NCBI RefSeq assembly: GCF_001053095.1 | Contig: NZ_CGBP01000002.1 | Coordinates: forward strand, 124,001 to 188,000 | From: Yersinia similis | Lineage (GTDB): Bacteria > Pseudomonadota > Gammaproteobacteria > Enterobacterales > Enterobacteriaceae | Direction of reading: 5' to 3' | Length of the DNA stretch: 64,000 bases | Shown: positions 46,792 to 55,392 of the stretch, piece by piece | Position numbering within the stretch: the stretch's first letter is position 1 | Layout of the letters: every line of letters starts with the position of its first letter | Position numbers and translations under genes: made by a program | Notes under the pieces: generated by a model | Database searches by the model: none | What the model was told of the DNA's origin: nothing | The model's input: the letters and a program-made list of their open reading frames with translations, nothing else

Positions 46792-46881
46792 ATGAGTAAT
46801 AATGATACTGCCGTGCTGGTGGTGTTCAGGACCGATGAAATTTCCATCGGATCGTTATTCCTTAATTTCATTAGATGGTGA
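46792..46881 (+). CDS. Possible 29-aa peptide upstream of yoaE
   Basis: ATG 46792 has AGG 7 bases upstream. The frame reads MSNNDTAVLVVF and ends LFLNFIRW before TGA. The sequence looks protein-like but is short and includes the CCGATG/CATCGG hairpin. It is 310 bases before yoaE on the same strand. Support is weak. Confidence 0.25.
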   Translation: MSNNDTAVLVVFRTDEISIGSLFLNFIRW

Positions 46882-47191
46882 TTTGTATAGAACTAATGAA
46901 TAAATGCGACTATGCCAACAAAAAAAATCCTGATAAAGTTGGCGTCTCTTTTAATTGTCAGGAGTTAAGGGCCTCAGCTCTCCCTATGGACTGTCACCGA
47001 AGTTACTGTTTCTTTAGCGTTAACACCCAACCAATGGGTTTAAATCTGGTTATTCAATCACGCACCTTAGCTGCGTATCATTTCACCCGATCTTTCTGTG
47101 TATCAGTGCTGACAACCGTACAGCGGCGTTTTGCCGTCTTTGTTGCAGGGCGCGCATCATCTGGATCATGTTCTTATTTTCGGAGTCTGAC

Positions 47192-48736
47192 ATGGAACTT
47201 TTAATGGACCCCTCAATTTGGGCAGGGTTACTTACACTGGTGGTGTTAGAGATTGTTCTGGGTATTGATAACCTGGTATTTATTGCCATTTTGGCCGATA
47301 AACTACCGCCTAAACAAAGGGATAAAGCCCGCATTATCGGCTTGTCTCTTGCGTTGATCATGCGCTTGGGGCTGTTGTCGGTCATTTCATGGATGGTAAC
47401 TCTTACGACACCGTTGTTCAGCGTCGGTGAGTTTAATTTCGCCGGGCGAGATTTGATTTTGCTGGTGGGGGGGCTGTTCCTGCTATTTAAAGCTACCACC
47501 GAGCTACATGAACGGTTAGAAGGTAACCAGCACAATGATGGTGCAAACCGGGGCTATGCCAGCTTCTGGGCGGTAGTGGTCCAAATTGTCATTTTGGATG
47601 CAGTCTTCTCTCTGGATGCGGTGATTACGGCTGTGGGGATGGTCAATGACTTGCCTATCATGATGACAGCCGTGGTGATTGCCATGGGGGTCATGTTACT
47701 GGCATCGAAGTCCCTAACCCGATTTGTGAACGAACACCCGACGGTGGTCGTGCTATGTCTGAGCTTCCTGTTGATGATCGGCCTGAGTTTGATTGCCGAA
47801 GGTTTTGGCTTCCACATTCCGAAAGGTTACCTGTATGCCGCGATTGGCTTCTCAATCTTGATTGAGTTGTTTAATCAGATTGCGCGCCGTAACTTCATCA
47901 AACATGAATCTCGTTTACCAAGGCGTCAACGTACAGCAGAAGCGATCATCCGCCTGATGGGCGGGCGTCAGCAGCAGGAACAACAGAGTGGTGACCCTCA
48001 ACAGGCATTACCAACAGAAGCCTTTGCTGAAGAAGAACGCTATATGATCAGCGGAGTATTAACTCTGGCTTCACGATCATTACGCAGCGTAATGACACCG
48101 CGTACTGAGATTTCTTGGGTTGATTGCAACCGTTCACAAGCTGAAATTCGCGAACAATTATTAGATACTCCGCACAGTTTGTTCCCTGTTTGCCGTGATT
48201 CATTGGATCAAATTATCGGTGTGGTTCGCGCTAAAGATCTGCTGGTCGCCATTGAACGGGGTGAGTCTATTTGTGACTTTGCTGCGACAACCCCGCCTAT
48301 CGTGGTGCCTGATACCATGGATGTGATTAATCTGTTGGGTGTGTTGCGCAAAGCGAAGGGCCGTCTGGTGGTAGTGAATGACGAGTTCGGCGTGGTTCAG
48401 GGGTTGGTAACACCGCTGGATGTACTGGAAGCGATTGCCGGTGAATTCCCTGATGAAGATGAAACGCCGGATATTATTGCCGATGGTGATGGCTGGTTGG
48501 TGAAAGGCGGGGCAGATATGCACTCGTTGGAGCAGGCGCTGGATTGCCAGACGCTGGTTAGCCCAACGGCTGATTACGCATCGTTAGCCGGTATGTTACT
48601 TTCTCATTCGGGCCATATGCCAATGGCGGGTGATGTAATTGAACTGCATAATCTGCGTTTCCAGATTATGGATGTCTCAGATTACCGTATTGAGTTAGTG
48701 CGTATTACCAAGCTGAGTAATGAGCTGGAAGAGTAA
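47192..48736 (+). CDS. yoaE: YoaE: TerC-family membrane protein with CBS and CorC domains
   Basis: A 514-residue protein. The TerC-type membrane domain (about residues 1-235) contains [15 protein letters not shown] and the second acidic motif [17 protein letters not shown] basic linker follows, then two CBS domains (about 295-420, [21 protein letters not shown]) and a CorC/HlyC C-terminal domain (about 430-510). The start at 47192 has CGGAG 7 bases upstream. TerC proteins are linked to metal (Mn) export or metalation of secreted proteins. Single gene, ended by a terminator that was duplicated by a YPAL element. Confidence 0.92.
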   Translation: MELLMDPSIWAGLLTLVVLEIVLGIDNLVFIAILADKLPPKQRDKARIIGLSLALIMRLGLLSVISWMVTLTTPLFSVGEFNFAGRDLILLVGGLFLLFKATTELHERLEGNQHNDGANRGYASFWAVVVQIVILDAVFSLDAVITAVGMVNDLPIMMTAVVIAMGVMLLASKSLTRFVNEHPTVVVLCLSFLLMIGLSLIAEGFGFHIPKGYLYAAIGFSILIELFNQIARRNFIKHESRLPRRQRTAEAIIRLMGGRQQQEQQSGDPQQALPTEAFAEEERYMISGVLTLASRSLRSVMTPRTEISWVDCNRSQAEIREQLLDTPHSLFPVCRDSLDQIIGVVRAKDLLVAIERGESICDFAATTPPIVVPDTMDVINLLGVLRKAKGRLVVVNDEFGVVQGLVTPLDVLEAIAGEFPDEDETPDIIADGDGWLVKGGADMHSLEQALDCQTLVSPTADYASLAGMLLSHSGHMPMAGDVIELHNLRFQIMDVSDYRIELVRITKLSNELEE

Positions 48737-48753
48737 GCGGTGAATGGAACAAA

Positions 48754-48773
48754 AGGGGAGCTTCGGCTCCCCT
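48754..48773 (+). terminator. Copy 1 of the yoaE terminator hairpin (lacks its T-run)
   Basis: AGGGGAGCTTCGGCTCCCCT, a perfect 8-bp stem with a TTCG tetraloop region. The YPAL element begins directly after it, so no T-run follows. Confidence 0.85.
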
Positions 48774-48938
48774 CAGACTGCTGACAAACCCCGATGACTC
48801 ACTCTTGAACGGTGAAGATAGGCAGAGGAGTAAAGCGTCCGCGCCAAGGATGGCGCGGCTCGAGCCTACATGGATGTATTTACGGCGTCTTTACGATCTG
48901 CCTGTTCTCTCCGTTGCAGGCACTTTGTCAATAACCTC
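48774..48938. mobile_element. YPAL-type palindromic miniature element, copy 1 (165 bp)
   Basis: Starts CAGACTGCTGACAAA and ends TTTGTCAATAACCTC. About 96% like the other two copies. Inner arms AGGCAGAGGAGTAAAG and CTTTACGATCTGCCT pair, with GCGCCAAGGATGGCGC as a nested hairpin. It is flanked on both sides by an identical 20-base hairpin, a target duplication. It encodes no transposase; the short ORF inside it is an artefact. Confidence 0.92.
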
Positions 48939-48965
48939 AGGGGAGCTTCGGCTCCCCTTTTGCTG
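48939..48965 (+). terminator. Copy 2 of the yoaE terminator hairpin (with T-run)
   Basis: The same 20-base hairpin as at 48754, followed by TTTTGCTGTTT. This is the working terminator for yoaE and may also act on sdaA, which converges. Confidence 0.85.
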
Positions 48966-48992
48966 TTTCAAGATATCTGTCGGTGAAAAAAA

Positions 48993-50357
48993 TCAAGTAC
49001 ATTGCACTTTAATCGCCAGGCCGCCACGAGATGTTTCGCGGTATTTGGCATTCATATCTTTACCTGTTTCAAACATCGTTTCGATAACTTTATCGAGGGA
49101 GACACGCGGTTCACTGGTACGGCGCATCGCCATCCGTGCGGAGTTGATCGCTTTTACCGATGCAATCGCATTGCGTTCAATACAAGGTACTTGCACCTGA
49201 CCTGCAACCGGGTCGCAGGTCAGACCTAAGTTGTGCTCCATACCAATCTCGGCAGCGATACAGACTTGGATCGGGCTGGCACCCAGCAATTCAGCAAGAC
49301 CGGCGGCCGCCATTGAACAGGCAACGCCCACTTCACCCTGACAACCCACTTCTGCACCAGAAATAGAAGCATTCATCTTATACAAAATCCCGATGGCACC
49401 AGACGCGAGGAAATAACGGATAAAGATTTCAGGTGTCACCGGTTCGATAAAGTGATCGTAATAGGCCAGAACCGCCGGAACGATACCGCAAGCCCCGTTA
49501 GTAGGTGCCGTCACGACACGTCCACCTGCCGCATTCTCTTCATTCACGGCCAGTGCGAACATATTGACCCAGTCGATGACAATCATTGGGTCACTGGACA
49601 GCTTATCGGAAGAGACCAGCAGGCGGCGTAATGCCGATGCACGACGTGGTACACGCAGTGGCCCAGGCAGCACACCCTCGGTATTCAAACCGCGATCGAT
49701 ACAGGCGCGCATGGTCTGCCAGATAGCGGTGAAATAGGACTCAATCTCTTCTTTACTGTGCATCGCCAGTTCATTTTGCATCACCATACCGGAGATAGAC
49801 ATACCGGTTTGCTCGCAGTTGGCTAATATTTCTGCAGCAGAGTTAAACGGATAGGGCATACTAACGTCATTCACGCTGGCTTTGCCGAAATTCTCTTCAT
49901 CAACGATAAAACCGCCGCCGATAGAGTAGTATGTTTTGCTGAGTACTTTTTCATCGCCAGCAAAAGCATGAATTTGCATGCCATTCTCATGCAGTGGCAG
50001 ATTATCGCTGCGGAAGACCATCCCGCCTTCACGAGGGAAATCGGCTTCATGCAGGCCATTTGCCAACATCAGTTTCTGACGTAATTCAACATCACGGATA
50101 AACGCGGGGATACTGTCGATATCAACAGTATCAGGCAGGTTACCTGCCAAGCCCATAATAATGGCAATATCGGTGTGATGGCCTTTCCCGGTCAGCGACA
50201 GTGAGCCGTAAACATCGACGGCAACACGCGTGATAGACGGCATCAATCCTTCGGTTATCAGCAAATCGACAAACTGCTTACCCGCTTTCATTGGCCCAAC
50301 GGTATGGGAGCTGGACGGACCGATACCAATCTTAAACATGTCAAAAACGCTAATCAC
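48993..50357 (-). CDS. sdaA: L-serine ammonia-lyase (Fe-S)
   Basis: A 454-residue L-serine deaminase close to E. coli SdaA throughout: MISVFDMFKIGIGPSSSHTV, DVYGSLSLTGKGHHTDIAII, TAPTNGACGIVPAVLAYYDH and LTCDPVAGQVQVPCIERNA. The cysteines in these last two blocks and near the C-terminus hold the 4Fe-4S cluster. It converts L-serine to pyruvate and ammonia. GTG 50357 has AAGGAG 7 bases upstream. A long non-coding leader region with a CRP site lies upstream. Confidence 0.97.
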   Translation of the reverse strand: MISVFDMFKIGIGPSSSHTVGPMKAGKQFVDLLITEGLMPSITRVAVDVYGSLSLTGKGHHTDIAIIMGLAGNLPDTVDIDSIPAFIRDVELRQKLMLANGLHEADFPREGGMVFRSDNLPLHENGMQIHAFAGDEKVLSKTYYSIGGGFIVDEENFGKASVNDVSMPYPFNSAAEILANCEQTGMSISGMVMQNELAMHSKEEIESYFTAIWQTMRACIDRGLNTEGVLPGPLRVPRRASALRRLLVSSDKLSSDPMIVIDWVNMFALAVNEENAAGGRVVTAPTNGACGIVPAVLAYYDHFIEPVTPEIFIRYFLASGAIGILYKMNASISGAEVGCQGEVGVACSMAAAGLAELLGASPIQVCIAAEIGMEHNLGLTCDPVAGQVQVPCIERNAIASVKAINSARMAMRRTSEPRVSLDKVIETMFETGKDMNAKYRETSRGGLAIKVQCT

Positions 50358-51000
50358 GCTAAAGCTCCTTCACAAAAACCTATTATTATACCCAGCGCCT
50401 GAACAACAGGGGCTGAGAACATTTGTATTAAGTATAAAAGTTCTGTGGCTAGATGCGGGTCACTGCACATAATAAATATCCATACATGAAGTGATGCAAT
50501 CACAGACCTTTATTGATTTGGGGTCTACTCGTATTAGCCGTGCCTATTTGATATGGCAACGGCTACATTTTTCTATTCCTCCATGGAGTATAAAAACCAT
50601 TCATGGAGACTAAAAATTATCCATATTTTACAAAATACGTTCTAGTTATTCAGCTACGGGGTTAACGCCCCGGTATGTTTTGGTCTCTAAACGTTTTCTA
50701 TCTCTTAAATACGGTCTCGCCATTAAGCCCATATGGGTAACAGCTTATGCCTATATTGGCTGCATTAACTATCAGGCATTAACCATAACTATCAGGAATT
50801 AACCTTAGTTTGTTAGTGGTTTATAGCGGCGGATAATATTTTACAGATATTTCGTAATGCTGATAGACCAGTTTACAGTTTTTTTAAAATGAATGTGCAA
50901 GGAAAATAGAGTAAAAATCGAAGTGAGGAGGTGATAAGGATCGCTTTATGCTGTTATTACTGTTTTTTAGCTACACGATGTGACGGATATCACGGGTTAA
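50358..51000. other. Long upstream region of sdaA
   Basis: About 640 bases with no gene. It includes a GGGG-ttaacg-CCCC hairpin near 50659, repeated short ATCAGGCATTAACCATAACT-like segments near 50770-50805 and a good CRP site at 50979. The sdaA promoter is either near the gene or CRP-linked with a leader of some 590 nt. A small RNA cannot be excluded. Confidence 0.4.
50979..50994 (-). promoter_or_regulatory. CRP site far upstream of sdaA
   Basis: TGTGA-CGGATA-TCACG matches 9 of 10 core positions. A minus-strand TAATAA about 30 bases from its centre could be a class II -10. E. coli sdaA is reported to respond to CRP. Confidence 0.6.
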
Positions 51001-51021
51001 CAGCCGCCAGTTGGCGGCTGT
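51001..51021. repeat. Hairpin flanking YPAL copy 2 (left duplicate)
   Basis: A 9-bp perfect stem CAGCCGCCA/TGGCGGCTG around GT, identical to the one at 51187. It is part of a 21-base target duplication. Confidence 0.9.
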
Positions 51022-51186
51022 CAGACTGCTGACAAACCCCGATGACGCGATCTTGAACGGTGAGGATAGGCAGAGGAGTAAAGAGTCCGCGCCAAGGATG
51101 GCGCGGCTCGAGCCTACATGGATGTATTTACGGCGTCTTTACGATCTGCCTGTTCTCTCCGTCGCGGGCACTTTGTCAATAACCTC
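51022..51186. mobile_element. YPAL-type palindromic miniature element, copy 2 (165 bp)
   Basis: Same ends and length as the other copies, and base-for-base identical to copy 3 by eye. It lies between nudL and the sdaA upstream region, inserted at a hairpin that is now present on both sides. Confidence 0.92.
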
Positions 51187-51207
51187 CAGCCGCCAGTTGG
51201 CGGCTGT
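51187..51207. repeat. Hairpin flanking YPAL copy 2 (right duplicate)
   Basis: Identical to 51001-51021. It lies 4 bases beyond the nudL stop, so the original hairpin was probably the 3' end structure of the pabB-nudL mRNA. Confidence 0.9.
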
Positions 51208-51211
51208 GCGG

Positions 51212-51811
51212 TTAAATACTGACTTGCTGCGCCAGATGGCGAATAATCGTGGCGGTTAGGCCCCAGATAAACTGGTTCTCATACCATGAAAGATAGACCC
51301 GGTGATTGATCCCCTCCCGATGAATATCCAGCGAATGGTAGCGAGAGAGGCTCAGCGCTTCATGTAAGGGGATTTCAAATAACCCAGCCACTTCTTCGTC
51401 ATTGCCGTAAAAAGGGATATTGGCTGGCACCAATCCCACAATTGGCGTGACGTGATAACCACTAGAACTGTTCAGAGGGGCCAGTTGTCCTAACACATGA
51501 ACCGCTGATGCCGGAATGGCGACTTCTTCCTCGGCTTCACGTAGCGCGGTACTAATTAGTGACTGATCATCAGGATCGACTTTCCCTCCAGGGAAAGCGA
51601 CCTGACCCGCGTGTTTGCGTAAGTGATCAGCGCGACGGGTTAGTAACAATGTGGGCTCTGGGCGGCAAATAATGGGTATCAATACGGCAGCATGGCGGTT
51701 GGTGGCAGAAAAATAGTGACTATTGGTCAAAACGTTATCGGGTTGCGGCAGTTGCAGTTGGAAACGGTTAATAAACTCGGACAAGTACTGCCCAGCAATT
51801 AATTCACTCAC
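51212..51811 (-). CDS. nudL: Nudix hydrolase NudL (CoA pyrophosphatase type)
   Basis: A 199-residue Nudix protein. The motif region HAGQVAFPGGKVDP...ALREAEEEVAI spans about residues 66-98, and RKHAGQVAFPGG is the UPF0035/CoA-pyrophosphatase signature. I set the start at GTG 51811, which overlaps the pabB stop by 8 bases (GTGAGTGA), so translation is probably coupled. The C-terminal SWYENQFIWGLTATIIRHLA matches E. coli NudL (YeaB). Gene order pabB-nudL-sdaA is conserved with E. coli. Confidence 0.93.
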   Translation of the reverse strand: MSELIAGQYLSEFINRFQLQLPQPDNVLTNSHYFSATNRHAAVLIPIICRPEPTLLLTRRADHLRKHAGQVAFPGGKVDPDDQSLISTALREAEEEVAIPASAVHVLGQLAPLNSSSGYHVTPIVGLVPANIPFYGNDEEVAGLFEIPLHEALSLSRYHSLDIHREGINHRVYLSWYENQFIWGLTATIIRHLAQQVSI

Positions 51812-53183
51812 GAAATAACACACTCCCCAGTTGCGGTAAAATACGGGCGACCTTATCGAACGTTTCTTGATATTCAGCTTGCTCTTGGCTGTCGGCGACA
51901 ATCCCCCCTCCGGCAGAACAATATATCTTACCGTTCTCTGTCATCAGGGTACGGATAGTAATATTGGTATCCATGGTGCCGCAGCAACTTATGTAGCCAA
52001 TGTTACCGCAATAGGCATTGCGTCGATAGGGTTCGAGTTGTTCAATAATTTCCATTGCTCGGACCTTGGGTGCTCCGGTAATTGACCCTCCGGGGAAGCA
52101 GGCGCGCAGTAATTCGGTCGGCGGACATTCAGGGGGAAGCGTTGCGGTAATTGTACTGACCAAGTGGTGCACCGCAGGAAAAGGCTCGACTACGAAGAGT
52201 TCTGGCACCCGGACGCTACCCGGACGTGCGACACGGCCAATATCGTTACGCAGCAAGTCCACAATCATGAGGTTTTCAGCCCGATCTTTGGCTGAATTCG
52301 CCAATCGTTTAGCTTGCTGGCGATCCTGCTCAGGATCGGCCAAACGGGGTAGCGTACCTTTAATAGGCCGGGTTTGAATCTGATGATTTTCCAACCACAA
52401 GAAACGTTCTGGTGAGACACTCAATATTGCATTGTCGGGTAAGCGAATAAAAGCTGAAAAGGGGGCTTGATTGCTACGACTCAGTGACAGAAATGCTTGC
52501 CATTCATCCCCCTGATACTCTGCGCTGAATCTTTGTGCCAGATTGATTTGGTAACAGTCACCGCTACGTAGATACGCTTGAATTTGGCGGAATTTTTCGC
52601 CGTACTGCTCCCGTGACATATCTGCCTGCCATGGAACCGTGAGTTTGAAGGGGATGAGGTTCTCATCGGTTGTTTGCTGATGTAGCCAATGCAAGCGCTG
52701 TTCGGCGTCACCAAGGCATACCAGCGTTAGCTTCTGTCGATGGTGGTCAGCAATTAGCGCCCAGTCATACAGGCCAACGGCCATATCCGGTAAAGCGATA
52801 TCATGCGCTGCCAGTTCAGGCAATTTTTCCACTCGGCGGCCTAAGTCGTAACCAAATAGCCCTAAAGCCCCCCCCTGAAACGGCAGGGCAGGGTGAGCAG
52901 GCATCGCTGGGGCGAATTTATCCAGTTGCTGCTGCAGCAAAGAGAAGGGATCCGCGAGGGAGGTTTCCTGCCCCTGATCACTGACAATAACCGTTTTATC
53001 GCCATGAGTTGTCAGCGTTATTTTTGGATCAGCGACCAAGATATCAAAGCGACTATGGGGGTGTTGAGCAAATCCAGAGTGCAACAACATCGCCCAAGCT
53101 TGGTTGGCAAGTGGGGTGAATTGTTGAAGCAGGGCATCAGGATGATAAGGTAACTCTTTGACGGTTAAAAATTTCTCACACAT
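51804..53183 (-). CDS. pabB: Aminodeoxychorismate synthase component I
   Basis: A 459-residue chorismate-utilising enzyme. PIKGTLPR (near 266-273) contains the lysine typical of PabB that attacks chorismate. VSPERFLWL, DRAENLMIVDLLRNDIGRV and SITGAPKVRAMEIIEQLEP complete the fold. With PabA it makes 4-amino-4-deoxychorismate for folate synthesis. It is the first gene of the pabB-nudL unit. The start ATG has only a weak ribosome site. Length agrees with E. coli PabB (453). Confidence 0.96.
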   Translation of the reverse strand: MCEKFLTVKELPYHPDALLQQFTPLANQAWAMLLHSGFAQHPHSRFDILVADPKITLTTHGDKTVIVSDQGQETSLADPFSLLQQQLDKFAPAMPAHPALPFQGGALGLFGYDLGRRVEKLPELAAHDIALPDMAVGLYDWALIADHHRQKLTLVCLGDAEQRLHWLHQQTTDENLIPFKLTVPWQADMSREQYGEKFRQIQAYLRSGDCYQINLAQRFSAEYQGDEWQAFLSLSRSNQAPFSAFIRLPDNAILSVSPERFLWLENHQIQTRPIKGTLPRLADPEQDRQQAKRLANSAKDRAENLMIVDLLRNDIGRVARPGSVRVPELFVVEPFPAVHHLVSTITATLPPECPPTELLRACFPGGSITGAPKVRAMEIIEQLEPYRRNAYCGNIGYISCCGTMDTNITIRTLMTENGKIYCSAGGGIVADSQEQAEYQETFDKVARILPQLGSVLFRE

Positions 53184-53347
53184 AGGTCGCTATTCTTTTC
53201 TTTCGAATGGTAATAAAGAGATGTCTCATGTACATGTTGGCAATTAGCTACAAGGCTGCATAAATCACTAAGACAGTGGTGGCAGGAGTTTACCGCAGGC
53301 AGGAATAAACAGGTATACTCAATAAATTATATGTAGGAGATCAATAG

Positions 53348-53605
53348 ATGCTAGCGGGTATGCCTTCACTTTCCCATGAGGAACAGCAGGAAGCGGTTGA
53401 ACGTATTCACAAATTCATGTCTGAAGGGATGAGCAGTGGTGAAGCGATTGCATTGGTGGCCGCAGAAATCCGTGAGCGGCACCAAAACGATCCACAAGCG
53501 ATGGCTATTTTTGAAGATCATGATTTTGATGAACATACTGAGTCTGATTATCGTCGGGATGATGAACCGGATTCGGATGAGATTGAAGACCCGTATGAGG
53601 ACTAG
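53348..53605 (+). CDS. yoaH: UPF0181 protein YoaH
   Basis: An 85-residue protein with the family core [20 protein letters not shown] and [18 protein letters not shown] (about residues 5-45). A longer acidic tail ([15 protein letters not shown]) follows than in E. coli (59 residues). TAGGAG lies 8 bases before the ATG. Divergent from pabB, as in E. coli. Function unknown. Confidence 0.93.
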   Translation: MLAGMPSLSHEEQQEAVERIHKFMSEGMSSGEAIALVAAEIRERHQNDPQAMAIFEDHDFDEHTESDYRRDDEPDSDEIEDPYED

Positions 53606-53663
53606 TGCTTCTGGTTGTTACGGTTCTCTGGCAGTTACTGACCGATAGATAGAAAGACAGAAA

Positions 53664-53698
53664 GAAAAGCCCGCTGTTGATTGGCGGGTTTATTTATT
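53664..53698. terminator. Terminator between yoaH and purT
   Basis: AGCCCGC/GCGGGTT stem with an 8-base loop and flanking A- and T-rich tails; can serve both converging genes. Confidence 0.75.
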
Positions 53699-53727
53699 TG
53701 ATAGCGTCTGCTAAATGAGCAGGATGG

Positions 53728-54909
53728 TTATTTCCCACTGACCTCAATGTTTCCCGCCGCCTGTTTTGCCACTTCAATGGCCGTTTCTATATTGTCTGCA
53801 ACGGCCAGTGCAACCCCTAAACGCCGCTTACCGGCAATTTCGGGTTTACCGAATAACCGAATCTGCGTATCGCCTATCAGGGCGGTTTCCAGCCCGCAAT
53901 AAGTGATGTTTTGGCTGGTCAGTTCTGGCAAGATAACCGCCGATGCAGCCGCACCATATTGGCGGATAGTGCCAATCGGCAAACCAAGAAATGCGCGAAC
54001 ATGCAGGGAAAACTCAGACATATTCTGTGAAATTAACGTCACCATGCCGGTATCGTGTGGGCGTGGAGAAACTTCGCTGAAAATAACGTCATCGCCACAG
54101 ACAAACAGTTCCACGCCAAATAACCCAAACCCACCCAATGCAGTGACCACTTGTGCGGAGATCTCTTTTGCTCGCTGCAAGGCGATGTCACTCATGGCTT
54201 GGGGCTGCCAAGACTCGCGATAATCGCCATCTTCCTGGCGGTGACCTATCGGTGCGCAAAAATGAATACCATCGACAGCACTGATTGTCAGTAATGTGAT
54301 TTCAAAATCAAAATTGACCAAGCCTTCAATAATCACTCGCCCGCTACCAGCACGACCACCTTGCTGTGCATACTCCCAAGCAGCTTGAAGTTGTTCTTCG
54401 CTGCGGATCAGGCTTTGTCCTTTACCAGAAGAACTCATCACCGGTTTAACAATACAAGGGTAACCTATATCGCGAACGGCCTGAAAGAAGGCGGTATCTG
54501 TGTCGGCAAAGCGGTAACTGGATGTGGGTAATTGCAACGTCTCTGCGGCCAGACGGCGAATGCCCTCTCGGTTCATGGTCAGACGGGTGGCTTCTGCACA
54601 AGGCACAACATGTTGGCCTATCCTCTCCAGCTCAACCAGCATATCGGTGGCGATCGCTTCGATTTCCGGCACGATATAATGAGGGTTCTCCAGGGCGACT
54701 AACTGCTTGAGTGCGGCACCATCCAGCATATTAATGACGTGGCTACGATGAGCGACATGCATCGCGGGGGCATCGGCATAGCGATCGACAGCAATCACCT
54801 CAAGCCCCAGCCTTTGGCATTCAATCGCCACTTCTTTACCCAGCTCGCCTGCGCCCAGCAACATGACACGGGTAGCGCTGGGGCGCAGAGCGGTTCCAAT
54901 GGTTAGCAT
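53728..54909 (-). CDS. purT: Formate-dependent phosphoribosylglycinamide formyltransferase
   Basis: A 393-residue ATP-grasp enzyme. [16 protein letters not shown] (near 15-30), [16 protein letters not shown] (ATP-grasp lysine and loop, near 150-165), [17 protein letters not shown] and [13 protein letters not shown] match PurT. It makes formyl-GAR from formate, ATP and GAR in purine synthesis, bypassing PurN. A PurR operator overlaps its promoter. The gene converges with yoaH. Confidence 0.97.
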   Translation of the reverse strand: MLTIGTALRPSATRVMLLGAGELGKEVAIECQRLGLEVIAVDRYADAPAMHVAHRSHVINMLDGAALKQLVALENPHYIVPEIEAIATDMLVELERIGQHVVPCAEATRLTMNREGIRRLAAETLQLPTSSYRFADTDTAFFQAVRDIGYPCIVKPVMSSSGKGQSLIRSEEQLQAAWEYAQQGGRAGSGRVIIEGLVNFDFEITLLTISAVDGIHFCAPIGHRQEDGDYRESWQPQAMSDIALQRAKEISAQVVTALGGFGLFGVELFVCGDDVIFSEVSPRPHDTGMVTLISQNMSEFSLHVRAFLGLPIGTIRQYGAAASAVILPELTSQNITYCGLETALIGDTQIRLFGKPEIAGKRRLGVALAVADNIETAIEVAKQAAGNIEVSGK

Positions 54910-54978
54910 AGTTAGATACCTACATCTGTGGGAGATTACACGTTAATTTGACGCGCACTAGTATACAGTGAAATAGCG

Positions 54979-54994
54979 ACGAAAACGATTGCGC
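54979..54994 (-). promoter_or_regulatory. PurR operator of purT
   Basis: ACGAAAACGATTGCGC matches the PurR consensus ACGCAAACGTTTGCGT at 13 of 16 positions. It lies about 70 bases from the purT start, just upstream of a TATACT -10 on the minus strand. Confidence 0.8.
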
Positions 54995-55019
54995 CTGTGA
55001 CTTTAAAGGGTGATCAGCT

Positions 55020-55184
55020 CAGACTGCTGACAAACCCCGATGACGCGATCTTGAACGGTGAGGATAGGCAGAGGAGTAAAGAGTCCGCGCCAAGGATGGC
55101 GCGGCTCGAGCCTACATGGATGTATTTACGGCGTCTTTACGATCTGCCTGTTCTCTCCGTCGCGGGCACTTTGTCAATAACCTC
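55020..55184. mobile_element. YPAL-type palindromic miniature element, copy 3 (165 bp)
   Basis: Identical to copy 2 by eye. Flanked by CAGCT on both sides (55015-55019 and 55185-55189), forming the small palindrome CAGCTG at the right. It lies between the purT promoter (26 bases from the PurR box) and dbpA. Confidence 0.92.
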
Positions 55185-55392
55185 CAGCTGCGAATTTTTT
55201 CTCCATAAATTTCTCTCATGTTATACCGCCACCCTAAATACGAAGAAGAAGTTGCGCAGTGTATCGCCTATTTAGCCTGTTTTTTGCGGTTTAATTCCGG
55301 CAACGCACCTATCTCTGGTATTATCGCGGCAAAATCTTGCGCTTGCCTTCAGGCCATCGCTGCCATTCCATCCAGTTATAAGAGTTACTGTC

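Larger units (their letters stand above)
46482..47191. other. Divergent regulatory region manX / yoaE
   Basis: 710 bases. A CRP-like site TGTGA-N6-TCATC lies at 46694-46709, about 215 bases from manX, and a weaker TGTGA-N6-TGTGT lies near 46763. A hairpin CCGATG/CATCGG spans 46832-46850. One short ORF (46792) is listed separately. The 109-codon frame 46875-47204 overlaps yoaE and is rejected. Confidence 0.45.

Noticed and set aside
46875..47204. 109-codon ORF upstream of and overlapping yoaE
   Set aside because: Out of frame with yoaE, no family features, and yoaE has its own clear start.
48805..49200. ORFs sharing a common 45-residue sequence at 48805, 51011 and 54997
   Set aside because: They are the same reading frame through the three YPAL copies running into unrelated flanks; not genes.
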